Source of the DNA: JAEVLT01 sp050496765 | GTDB taxonomy: Bacteria; Bacillota; Bacilli; Bacillales; Cytobacillaceae | Assembly: GCF_050496765.1 (NCBI RefSeq) | Contig: NZ_JBNWEO010000020.1 | Coordinates: 1 to 25,050, forward strand | Reading direction: 5' to 3' | Length of the DNA stretch: 25,050 nt | Part shown: positions 8,593 through 14,121 of the stretch, one piece after another | Position numbering within the stretch: position 1 is the stretch's first letter | How the letters are laid out: the number at the start of each line of letters is the position of its first letter | The notes under the pieces: generated by a model | Told to the model about the DNA's origin: nothing | The model's database searches: none | Seen by the model: only the letters and a program-made list of their open reading frames with translations | Made by a program: the position numbers and the translations under genes

Positions 8593-8862
8593 TTATTGTT
8601 TTGAATAAAAAGCAATAATGCTCGTTGCGATCTTGTGCGGGTCGATTATATATGAACCATTTTCCACTTGGTTTTTAAGTTCTTGTATCTTCGCTTGACG
8701 CTCTTCCGGCAGCTGGGAAAGCTGCTGCATTTCTTTTGCCGTTGCGGAAATTTCTACTCGATCCGCCTTTTTTCCAATCGTTTTTTCTTCCGTTTGACCA
8801 AACTTGTTCATTTGCTGTTTATATGGATTCACTCCCTGTGAACCATACGGATTAATTTTCAT
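8593..8862 (-). CDS. flgM: Anti-sigma-D factor FlgM
   Basis: FlgM holds SigD inactive until hook completion. The 89-residue protein begins MKINPYGSQGVNPY and ends with the sigma-binding half (KADRVEISATAKEMQ, then QLPEERQAKIQELKNQVENGSYIIDPHKIATSIIAFY), closely matching the B. subtilis protein. The ATG at 8862 is preferred to the ATG two codons upstream (8868) because the GGGG of the ribosome binding site lies 7 nt before the former and abuts the latter, and because the family starts with MKIN. A SigD promoter lies just upstream. Confidence 0.93.
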   Translation of the reverse strand: MKINPYGSQGVNPYKQQMNKFGQTEEKTIGKKADRVEISATAKEMQQLSQLPEERQAKIQELKNQVENGSYIIDPHKIATSIIAFYSKQ

Positions 8863-8903
8863 TGTCATACCCCGCTCTCATCCCGATCCTTGTTCTACTC
8901 CTA

Positions 8904-8930
8904 TTATCGGATAAAAGTCAGCACTTTTTA
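8904..8930 (-). promoter_or_regulatory. SigD promoter of the flgM operon
   Basis: The minus strand reads TAAA (8930-8927), exactly 15 nt, then TCCGATAA (8911-8904), six of eight matches to the SigD -10 consensus. The -35 TAAA overlaps the stop codon of yvyF. It would drive flgM-flgN-flgK-flgL, the autoregulated arrangement known in B. subtilis. Confidence 0.83.
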
Positions 8931-9338
8931 GTCTTTTGCAGAATAATACGTTGCTTTTTCTCTTTTCAGGAGTTCCAGCTTACGTTTTTCCTCTGATTGG
9001 AAGGTTTGTAGGTCTTCACGCAGTTCAGCCGTGCAGTTTTCGCAAAGTTTCCCTGTCCGGATAATCCGTCCGCAGCGATCGCAAGGATAGCCAAGGTTTG
9101 GAAAATGAGTGATCTGGATCCGCCCTTTTTTGATAAACTTCAAGACCAGCTCTTCTTTTACCCCTGTTTGCCTAACCACTTGCTCAATCGTGGCTGCCCG
9201 GTTTTCCCGCTTTCGCATAAATTGATAAACCGTGTTGTAATCTTCCTCTTCTTGCTTCCAGCATTTTGGGCACACATCGCGAAACTTACTTTTGACAAAA
9301 ATCTCATTGCAATTTGGACAATTCACTAATTCTTCCAT
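8928..9338 (-). CDS. yvyF: Flagellar operon protein YvyF (TIGR03826 type)
   Basis: This 136-residue protein has two zinc-binding cysteine clusters: CPNCNE near residue 6 paired with CPKC near residue 22, and PCDRCGRIIRTGKLCENC in the second half. The centre (TVYQFMRKRENRAATIEQVVRQTGVKEELVLKFIKKGRIQITHFPNLGYP) is helix-turn-helix-like and conserved in YvyF. The start at 9338 was chosen because GGGGGA precedes it by about 10 nt and homologues begin MxELxNCPxCNE; the frame stays open 48 codons further but that extension has no family signature and crosses the upstream promoter. Its molecular role is not established; a regulatory role in motility is an inference from the HTH-like region. Confidence 0.88.
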   Translation of the reverse strand: MEELVNCPNCNEIFVKSKFRDVCPKCWKQEEEDYNTVYQFMRKRENRAATIEQVVRQTGVKEELVLKFIKKGRIQITHFPNLGYPCDRCGRIIRTGKLCENCTAELREDLQTFQSEEKRKLELLKREKATYYSAKD

Positions 9339-9375
9339 TTTCAGCGCTTCCCCCTGTGTCGAAATATGTATTTTC

Positions 9376-9404
9376 ATTATAACTTGATCAATTGTTGATG
9401 GAAA
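9376..9404 (-). promoter_or_regulatory. Probable SigA promoter of yvyF
   Basis: A perfect TATAAT (9381-9376) stands 17 nt after TTTCCA (9404-9399, four of six matches). It lies between the Rpn-cluster terminator and yvyF, where a promoter is needed because the terminator cuts yvyF off from the comF transcript. Confidence 0.6.
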
Positions 9405-9427
9405 CGGTAAGCTGACTGTTCTTCTAG

Positions 9428-9458
9428 AAAAATAAAAATCCCCCCTGGCCTTAGGGGG
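9428..9458 (-). terminator. Rho-independent terminator ending the comF-Rpn transcription unit
   Basis: A 6-bp G+C-rich stem (9441-9446 with 9453-9458) and 6-nt loop are followed on the minus strand by GATTTTTATTTTT. It lies 27 nt past the stop of the short Rpn C-terminal ORF and isolates the nuclease cluster from yvyF and flgM. Confidence 0.85.
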
Positions 9459-9485
9459 AACCTGTACTCTCATCTTTCGCAATTC

Positions 9486-9803
9486 TCATTCCCTTAGCAA
9501 TCGCCTTAACTCTTCTTCCGTGTACGGCGTATGCTTGGCAACTTCGGCTAAAGGCATGCCTGTTTCCAGCAAACTCTTCACCATTTCTAAAATTCCCATT
9601 TTCATTCCTTGTTGAATTCCTTGTTGAATTCCTTGCTTCATCCCTTGCTTCATCCCTTGCTCAATGCCCGCTTCCCTTGCTTCTCCCACCCTGCTGCGCT
9701 CATCTGATAAGGCTTTTGCCCTGAGCTCGTACTGTCTTCGTGTTTCTGGATCTGCACTCAATTTCATCAGTTTGTCTTCCGCCTTGTTTACCATTGCATC
9801 CAT
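9486..9803 (-). CDS. Free-standing RpnS-like C-terminal domain (tandem duplicate)
   Basis: This 105-residue ORF is a near-identical copy of only the last third of the neighbouring Rpn nuclease, beginning at the same MDAMVNKAED and lacking the nuclease domain. It contains the tract of four-residue xxQG repeats, one repeat longer than in the parent (an extra IQQG), then the LLETGMPLAEVAKHTPYTEEELRRLLRE tail. The last three residues of the parent are lost through a small indel. Over the duplicated 326/314 nt there are 4 substitutions and one 12-nt indel, so the duplication is recent. It starts 14 nt after the parent stop with GAGG 8 nt before the ATG, so it can be translated. In E. coli the equivalent C-terminal fragments (RpnS) inhibit the toxic full-length protein; an extra antitoxin gene is the attractive reading, a non-functional remnant the dull one. 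Confidence 0.75.
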   Translation of the reverse strand: MDAMVNKAEDKLMKLSADPETRRQYELRAKALSDERSRVGEAREAGIEQGMKQGMKQGIQQGIQQGMKMGILEMVKSLLETGMPLAEVAKHTPYTEEELRRLLRE

Positions 9804-9815
9804 CTGAATAACCTC
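9490..9815. repeat. Tandem duplication, copy A (326 bp)
   Basis: This is a direct repeat of 9831-10144, separated from it by 15 nt. It differs by four substitutions (two change a residue, R/Q and V/M) and one extra 12-nt unit (TTGTTGAATTCC type) in the xxQG-coding tract. Confidence 0.97.
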
Positions 9816-9817
9816 AT

Positions 9818-10132
9818 TTAATCTTCATTTTCCCTTAGCAATTGCCTTAACTCTTCTTCCGTGTACGGCGTATGCTTGGCAACTTCGGCTAAAGGCATGC
9901 CTGTTTCCAGCAAACTCTTCACCATTTCTAAAATTCCCATTTTCATTCCTTGTTGAATTCCTTGCTTCATCCCTTGCTTCATCCCTTGCTCAATGCCCGC
10001 TTCCCTTGCTTCTCCCATCCTGCTGCGCTCATCTGATAAGGCTTTTGCCCTGAGCTCGTACTGTCTTCGCGTTTCTGGATCTGCACTCAATTTCATCAGT
10101 TTGTCTTCCGCCTTATTTACCATTGCATCCAT
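9818..10132 (-). CDS. Intragenic RpnS-like protein (internal start within the Rpn gene)
   Basis: The ATG at 10132 (MDAMVNKAED) inside the Rpn frame is preceded by GAGGAGG with a spacer of 8 nt, better than many genuine start sites in this window. It would yield a 104-residue C-terminal protein in the same frame. For E. coli Rpn genes, internally initiated C-terminal products block the activity of the full-length nuclease. The independent duplication of exactly this unit, from just inside the ribosome binding site to near the stop, supports it being a translation unit here. Expression is not shown by sequence alone. Confidence 0.6.
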   Translation of the reverse strand: MDAMVNKAEDKLMKLSADPETRRQYELRAKALSDERSRMGEAREAGIEQGMKQGMKQGIQQGMKMGILEMVKSLLETGMPLAEVAKHTPYTEEELRQLLRENED

Positions 10133-10702
10133 CTGAATAACCTCCTCTAACAAATTTTCAGAAACATCTTGTTGTAAGAATAATAGCCAGCGATGGAGCG
10201 GATTATGCACGTTCATTTTCATTTTTTCCAATTTCGGAAATTCAATAAAATGAACTTCCAGTATATCGGTCAACCTACCCTTTGATTGAGATTCATGCAA
10301 CTGATACTTCGTATGATAGGATTCATTTACTAATTCTTTTAACTCAAAGTCAAGAAGATTGATTGTTACCGCTTTTTGCAGTTCTGTATATTCACTTCCC
10401 GCCGCAAAATCCTCGACAAAAAGTTTTGACCAGTAGAACAGTGTTCGAGGAACCATATTTTTCTGATCGAGCAATTGCACCTCAATGTTTATCTTCTTGC
10501 CCAATTCGGTTTTCGCTTTAATATCCAGTACTCCAAGTTTTTCTTCCCGTGTGTCGCGATTCAATTGTTCTTTCTCGATCGTTAGAACAGCAATCGTCTC
10601 ATCAAGGATCGCATTTAGAAGCGAAATCAACAATTTAGGATCTTTTTCATCACCAAAAAGTTTTTTAAACAGAAAATCATTTAATGGATTGAGTCTTTCC
10701 AT
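9818..10702 (-). CDS. Rpn family PD-(D/E)XK nuclease (putative transposase), full length
   Basis: This 294-residue protein starts with the family signature NPLNDFLFKKLFGD (5-18). A PD-(D/E)XK-type core follows: LGVLDIKAKTE with D60, then INIEVQ with E74 and Q76 (the ExQ variant usual in this family), and the YWSKLFVEDFAAGSEY helix (90-105). The C-terminal third has xxQG repeats and the LLETGMPLAEVAKHTPYTEEELRQLL tail. Rpn proteins are DNA endonucleases; E. coli members raise recombination independent of RecA, are toxic, and some protect against phage. AGGAGG lies 5 nt before the ATG. The gene sits 54 nt behind comFC, with which it is probably co-transcribed. It interrupts the comFC-yvyF junction of B. 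subtilis, a sign of acquisition. Confidence 0.9.
   Translation of the reverse strand: MERLNPLNDFLFKKLFGDEKDPKLLISLLNAILDETIAVLTIEKEQLNRDTREEKLGVLDIKAKTELGKKINIEVQLLDQKNMVPRTLFYWSKLFVEDFAAGSEYTELQKAVTINLLDFELKELVNESYHTKYQLHESQSKGRLTDILEVHFIEFPKLEKMKMNVHNPLHRWLLFLQQDVSENLLEEVIQMDAMVNKAEDKLMKLSADPETRRQYELRAKALSDERSRMGEAREAGIEQGMKQGMKQGIQQGMKMGILEMVKSLLETGMPLAEVAKHTPYTEEELRQLLRENED
9831..10144. repeat. Tandem duplication, copy B (314 bp)
   Basis: This is the parent copy, inside the 3' third of the Rpn gene. The right-hand end of the duplicated block falls inside the internal Shine-Dalgarno sequence: copy B has GAGGAGG (10147-10141), while copy A keeps only GAGG. Confidence 0.97.
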
Positions 10703-10756
10703 AGGTTCCTCCTTTATTTTACCATTTCCATTACAGTTTTTCAGCTTCTAAATTCC

Positions 10757-11452
10757 CTATCTGGCAATTGTCAGCGATTGAATTGATGCGGCACCTGCTT
10801 GGTTTAAAAGCTTTGCGGCATGCCGAAGTGTCGAGCCGGTTGTATAAATATCATCAACCAAAATAAGACGCTTGCCAGTTAGTTCGCGATCATCAGAAAT
10901 CTGAAAAACCTGCGGCAGGTGTATTCGCTCGTGACGTGATTTTTTCGATTGTTTTTCAGAATGGATACGGCTAAGCAGAAGCTCAGGCTTATAGCCCGCT
11001 TCTTTGATCAAGGCTTCCGCCTGGTTAAAGCCGCGCTCATAAAGCCTTTCTGCGCTCAGCGGTATGGGAACAAGATAGTCAAAGGACATCCGGGCGAGAT
11101 GTGAATGTATTTCCTCATGAAACACCTTTGCCAGCACATAATCACCGCGGAATTTAAACCGGGCAATCACTTCTTTTAAAAAATCATTGTATAAAAAGAG
11201 AGAAACATTTCGGTTTAATAGACCGCACCACTGCTGATCTTCCTCCCAGCGGATACAATCAAGGCACAGGTTACCGCTACTGAAGTTGTCCATTAATGGA
11301 CGGCCGCAGATGCTGCAAATTTCTCCCGAGATGTTCTCAAACTTGCGCTTACAATCGCGGCAAACAAATTCTTCCTGTTCTTTTGAAAAAATCGTCACCC
11401 AGCTAACCGGCGTGTAAATGAGTTGATGGCAAATCAGACAATGTGTGTTCAT
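10757..11452 (-). CDS. comFC: Competence protein ComFC (phosphoribosyltransferase fold)
   Basis: This 231-residue protein has an N-terminal pair of cysteine clusters for zinc (C5/C8 with C31/C34, and C46/C49 with C63/C66). A C-terminal type I phosphoribosyltransferase domain carries the PRPP loop LILVDDIYTTGST (196-208). ComFC works with the ComFA ATPase in uptake of transforming DNA strands into the cytosol. The start overlaps the comFA stop in an ATGA, so the two are coupled. A separate comFB, present between them in B. subtilis, is absent. Confidence 0.95.
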   Translation of the reverse strand: MNTHCLICHQLIYTPVSWVTIFSKEQEEFVCRDCKRKFENISGEICSICGRPLMDNFSSGNLCLDCIRWEEDQQWCGLLNRNVSLFLYNDFLKEVIARFKFRGDYVLAKVFHEEIHSHLARMSFDYLVPIPLSAERLYERGFNQAEALIKEAGYKPELLLSRIHSEKQSKKSRHERIHLPQVFQISDDRELTGKRLILVDDIYTTGSTLRHAAKLLNQAGAASIQSLTIAR

Positions 11453-12894
11453 GCATCGATCAGCCCTTTCTTCCGGCCCAACCGGTTCATTTCAACAATC
11501 TGCCTTCTCGCTTTTTGCATCGCTGCTGTTTTACCATAATGAAAAAAGGTCACATTGCCGCTTGGATACTCGACACTACGTCCAGCTCGGCCGGCAATTT
11601 GCACGAGGGCACTTTCGGTAAAAATATCATCTTCCGCACCAATAACCGCAACATCAATATTCGGAATGGTTACCCCGCGTTCAAGAATGGTTGTCGTCAA
11701 TAAGATCGAAATTTCCTGCGACCGCATTTTTTCTACTTTTTCCTTTCGTTTCGGGTCTTCTGCATGGACAGTTTCAATATTTGGATCCAATTGCCGCACA
11801 AAGGGCAACGCTTTTTCCATTAAAGGAATATGAGGAAAAAAAACGAGCGCCTGCTTTTGGGCTTGGAGTCTTGTGCTAATCCATCTTCGGACAGAAGCTG
11901 GAAATTTGCCTTTTTTTACTTGCTTCTGCCAGTTTCCGCTCCACACGAACTCTGGAACGGGGAGCGGATGGCGATGAAAACGGGCTGGAATAGTGACAAA
12001 GGCACGTTTTCCGAGGCGGCATTCACGCTGCCATTTTTCGTTGGGAGTTGCGGTCAGATAAATCATCGTTGAAACAGGCTTTCGGGCATGTGCTGCGGCA
12101 TATTTCAACGACTCGTCTACCGTGAAAGGAAATGCATCGACCTCATCTAGAATGATCACATCAAATGCATGGTAAAATCGCATCAACTGGTGGGTGGTGG
12201 TAATCGTAAGCGGTGCATAGAGATGGCGCTCCTCACTTCCGCCAAATAAAGAGGCAATCGCGATGGCCGGAAAGGCTTTTTTTAGTCTTGGGGTTAACTC
12301 GAGAACAACATCTGTTCTCGGTGTAGCAATGCAGATTCGGTTTCCTGCAGCCAGTCCGGCGGCAATCCCTTGAAAAAGAATTTCGGTTTTCCCAGCACCG
12401 CAAACAGCCCACACCAATAATTCGCTGTTCGTGCGGATGGCATTTACTACCCGGTCTGCGGCTTCCGTTTGCCCCTCGGAAAGTTGTCCACTCCACTCAA
12501 GGATGGGTTCCGGTATGACTGGTTTCGGTACAGGACCATTCCAGCTGAACAGCCTCGTGCACTCGCTCATTCTGCCCATCATCAAGCAGTTTCGGCAATA
12601 CCATTCGGTTTGGCCACAGCGGGCGCAAGGAATCTCGGCAAACCACTGTGGATCACTGTTACCGCAACGGACGCAAACTGGATGCTTGTCTTTTTGGATG
12701 ATTCCTTCGCGCAGGCGGATATAGCCATTTTCATAGTGGGTTTGAATCAGTTCGTGCGAAAAAGGGATATCATCAAGAAGAAGTTGCTTTCCGGTTAGAA
12801 ATTTTTGGATCTCCGGGGTGAATTTAAAGGATGAATTTACTGGCATCGGGGCAACGGAAGCATTTTTCCCAAAAGAAAAAGTAGTGGAATTCAT
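11449..12894 (-). CDS. comFA: Competence helicase-like ATPase ComFA
   Basis: This 481-residue DEAD-type ATPase powers inward transport of single-stranded DNA during transformation. An N-terminal zinc finger (C74, C77, C90, C93, C100, C103) precedes the RecA-like domains: Walker A GAGKTE (166-171), Walker B DEVD (250-253), motif III TATP (281-284) and motif VI QIAGRAGRS (432-440). The start at 12894 has GAGGGG 6 nt upstream. The frame is open 46 codons further but that stretch is the antisense-free 3' region of the NERD gene in another frame. The ATG overlaps a TGA in the restored -1 frame of the NERD gene (ATGA), implying original coupling to it. Confidence 0.95.
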   Translation of the reverse strand: MNSTTFSFGKNASVAPMPVNSSFKFTPEIQKFLTGKQLLLDDIPFSHELIQTHYENGYIRLREGIIQKDKHPVCVRCGNSDPQWFAEIPCARCGQTEWYCRNCLMMGRMSECTRLFSWNGPVPKPVIPEPILEWSGQLSEGQTEAADRVVNAIRTNSELLVWAVCGAGKTEILFQGIAAGLAAGNRICIATPRTDVVLELTPRLKKAFPAIAIASLFGGSEERHLYAPLTITTTHQLMRFYHAFDVIILDEVDAFPFTVDESLKYAAAHARKPVSTMIYLTATPNEKWQRECRLGKRAFVTIPARFHRHPLPVPEFVWSGNWQKQVKKGKFPASVRRWISTRLQAQKQALVFFPHIPLMEKALPFVRQLDPNIETVHAEDPKRKEKVEKMRSQEISILLTTTILERGVTIPNIDVAVIGAEDDIFTESALVQIAGRAGRSVEYPSGNVTFFHYGKTAAMQKARRQIVEMNRLGRKKGLIDA

Positions 12895-13040
12895 ATTTTC
12901 CCCTCTTTCTGGTAATAGATTCGATTTCTTGTTGTTCCGGTAAATTGTAATTTTAATTGGAAAAGCATTTTCTGTGCGATATTGTTGGAAGGCAGATGGA
13001 GAAACTCTTTGAATTCTGCATTTGTGATCCAAGGTTTAAA
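12891..13040 (-). pseudogene. Out-of-frame C-terminal end of the NERD gene (reached by -1 frameshift)
   Basis: In the -1 frame from the slippery heptamer the sequence encodes about 49 residues, starting FKPWITNAEFKEFLHLPS and ending with NRIYYQKEGKI, then TGA overlapping the comFA ATG as ATGA. From memory, the ITN-EF-EFL-LPS pattern resembles the ends of other Bacillus NERD proteins. The 0-frame ending (after LNDYFSF) has no such pattern and is rich in S, N and Q. The gene therefore either frameshifts during translation or carries a single-base lesion. Confidence 0.75.
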
Positions 13041-13855
13041 AAGGAGAAATAATCATTGAGACTCGCCAAGTGTGCATCTTTTGATGAAGTCCCGCACAGC
13101 TTGCAATGCCATTTTCCATATTGATAGATCATTGGAAGGTTTTTGCATGTTGGACAACGAACTCCCGTCAGAATGTCCTTTTGCGGAATTTGATATTCAC
13201 TGAGGATGTTGAAGGATTTTGGTGTGTGATGCTGTAAAAGAAGTTTGGACAGTTTTTTTACTGTTTTTCGATCGATTGTTTCTTTTGAATAGAAATGTTC
13301 AATCCTTTCAATTTTATCAAGCAGTTTAAAAGGTTTGCATACTCTTTTGGGAATATCGTGCGAATCTGTCGTTAAAATTGCGGTAGTATTGCTCATGACA
13401 ACAAGGCATTCAATCGGAAGTGGCACGGGAAGGTACTGGGCAAGCCATCTAGAAAGCAAGCGCCTCTGTCGTTCTGCTTGTGCAGTTGGATCGTCATATA
13501 CTTTTTCTTTTTCATGATAAAATTGGATAAGTTGATGAAATTTGTTTTCGAAGTTCAGTTTTCCCCCAAGATTTTTGGCTTCTATAATAAGCGCAAACCT
13601 CGTCGTTAAGAGATGAAAATCGATTTGGAAAGTCCAAATCTCATATTGTAACCGAAGCGCTTGAAAAATATAGTAGTCATCTTGGGGAAGAAATGTTAAA
13701 TAATAATCCAAAGCTTGCTCGCCTCGGTAGCCCGCCATTTCTCGATGAAAATCTGCTTCGATCATAGGGAGTTTGGAATAATTTTTAGGAAGGCGCATGA
13801 GAAGAATTTCATCTAATAAAGCTTTTTGTGGATACGCTCGTTCAAGGACAATCAA
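12953..13855 (-). CDS. NERD-domain protein with zinc ribbon (nuclease-related), 0-frame product
   Basis: The protein has the NERD pattern: AGYRGEQALDYYLTFLP (E46), then QIDFHLLTTRFALIIEAKN with D79, E92 and K94, equivalent to the D-ExK nuclease core. Near the C-terminus a zinc ribbon follows (C234, C237, C251, C254). NERD proteins are presumed nucleases involved in DNA processing; the Bacillus members lack an assigned role. The start is taken as TTG at 13855, because AAAGGAGG lies 9 nt upstream and the MIVLERAYPQK start fits the family, whereas the ATGs further upstream have no ribosome binding site. The 0-frame product has 300 residues; the last about 28 are probably out of frame. It lies between degV and comFA, a position where B. 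subtilis has no gene. Confidence 0.85.
   Translation of the reverse strand: MIVLERAYPQKALLDEILLMRLPKNYSKLPMIEADFHREMAGYRGEQALDYYLTFLPQDDYYIFQALRLQYEIWTFQIDFHLLTTRFALIIEAKNLGGKLNFENKFHQLIQFYHEKEKVYDDPTAQAERQRRLLSRWLAQYLPVPLPIECLVVMSNTTAILTTDSHDIPKRVCKPFKLLDKIERIEHFYSKETIDRKTVKKLSKLLLQHHTPKSFNILSEYQIPQKDILTGVRCPTCKNLPMIYQYGKWHCKLCGTSSKDAHLASLNDYFSFLNLGSQMQNSKSFSICLPTISHRKCFSN
13034..13040 (-). promoter_or_regulatory. Candidate -1 ribosomal frameshift heptamer U UUA AAC
   Basis: In the NERD reading frame the codons are TTT TTA AAC, giving X XXY YYZ = T TTA AAC in the exact phase required for -1 slippage to TTT AAA. Slippage leads straight into the NERD-like C-terminus that ends on the comFA start. 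No downstream hairpin or upstream Shine-Dalgarno stimulator was recognised. Confidence 0.5.
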
Positions 13856-13967
13856 AAAGTCATTCCTCCTTTCCTTTTTGTAATTTTTCTCCATAGTCCT
13901 ATAAAATTCCTGCCTTTTTTTGAGGAAAAACATCATTTTTTGTGAAAATTTGTTGACAGAATATTAC

Positions 13968-14073
13968 GTTCCCGCGACTTTTGACAACAATTCCGCAGGT
14001 TTTGAGATTATTCCTGCGACTTACCTTCTGTATTCCGCGACTTTCACAATTTATTCCGCAACTGTCACATTTT
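13968..14073. repeat. Five degenerate tandem repeats of about 21 bp
   Basis: Units start at 13968, 13990, 14010, 14032 and 14053, with lengths 22, 20, 22, 21 and 21. The best unit reads ATTCCGCGACTTTCACAATT on the plus strand, and the core TTCCGCGACTT recurs with one to three changes. The array fills the space between the degV terminator and the NERD gene, the region that would contain the promoter of the NERD-comF operon. Confidence 0.75.
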
Positions 14074-14088
14074 CGCTAGAAACTTCCT

Positions 14089-14121
14089 AAAAAAAATGCC
14101 CCGGCGCATCCGCCAAGACAT
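14089..14121 (-). terminator. Rho-independent terminator of degV
   Basis: An 11-bp stem including G-U pairs (14111-14121 with 14096-14106) and a 4-nt loop sits directly after the degV stop and runs into a U-rich tract on the minus strand. Confidence 0.88.

Noticed and set aside
9339..9482. 48-codon N-terminal extension of yvyF
   Set aside because: It would start within the terminator region and run across the promoter; the family starts at the later ATG.
9804..9822. Very short ORF starting at the ATG created at the duplication junction
   Set aside because: It is out of frame and ends after about nine codons; it is a by-product of the junction, although it could slightly affect initiation at 9803.
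10716..10744. CTGAAA-17-TAAAAT as a promoter of the Rpn gene
   Set aside because: The predicted transcription start would fall inside the AGGAGG ribosome binding site, so it cannot drive normal translation; co-transcription with comFC is more likely.
10757..11452. A comFB gene between comFA and comFC
   Set aside because: The two genes overlap by 4 nt, and no other ORF in the neighbourhood looks like ComFB.
12940..12972. AT-rich K-box-like pairs (AAAA-N5-TTTT type) ahead of comFA as a ComK site
   Set aside because: Neither half is complete, the spacing does not match the known 8, 18 or 31 nt, and the stretch is coding in the restored NERD frame.
12895..13032. 46-codon N-terminal extension of comFA
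   Set aside because: It overlaps the NERD 3' end, has no ComFA similarity, and GAGGGG precedes the later ATG by 6 nt.
13968..14073. Repeat array considered as a CRISPR
   Set aside because: The units follow each other directly without unique spacers, are degenerate, and no cas gene is in the window.
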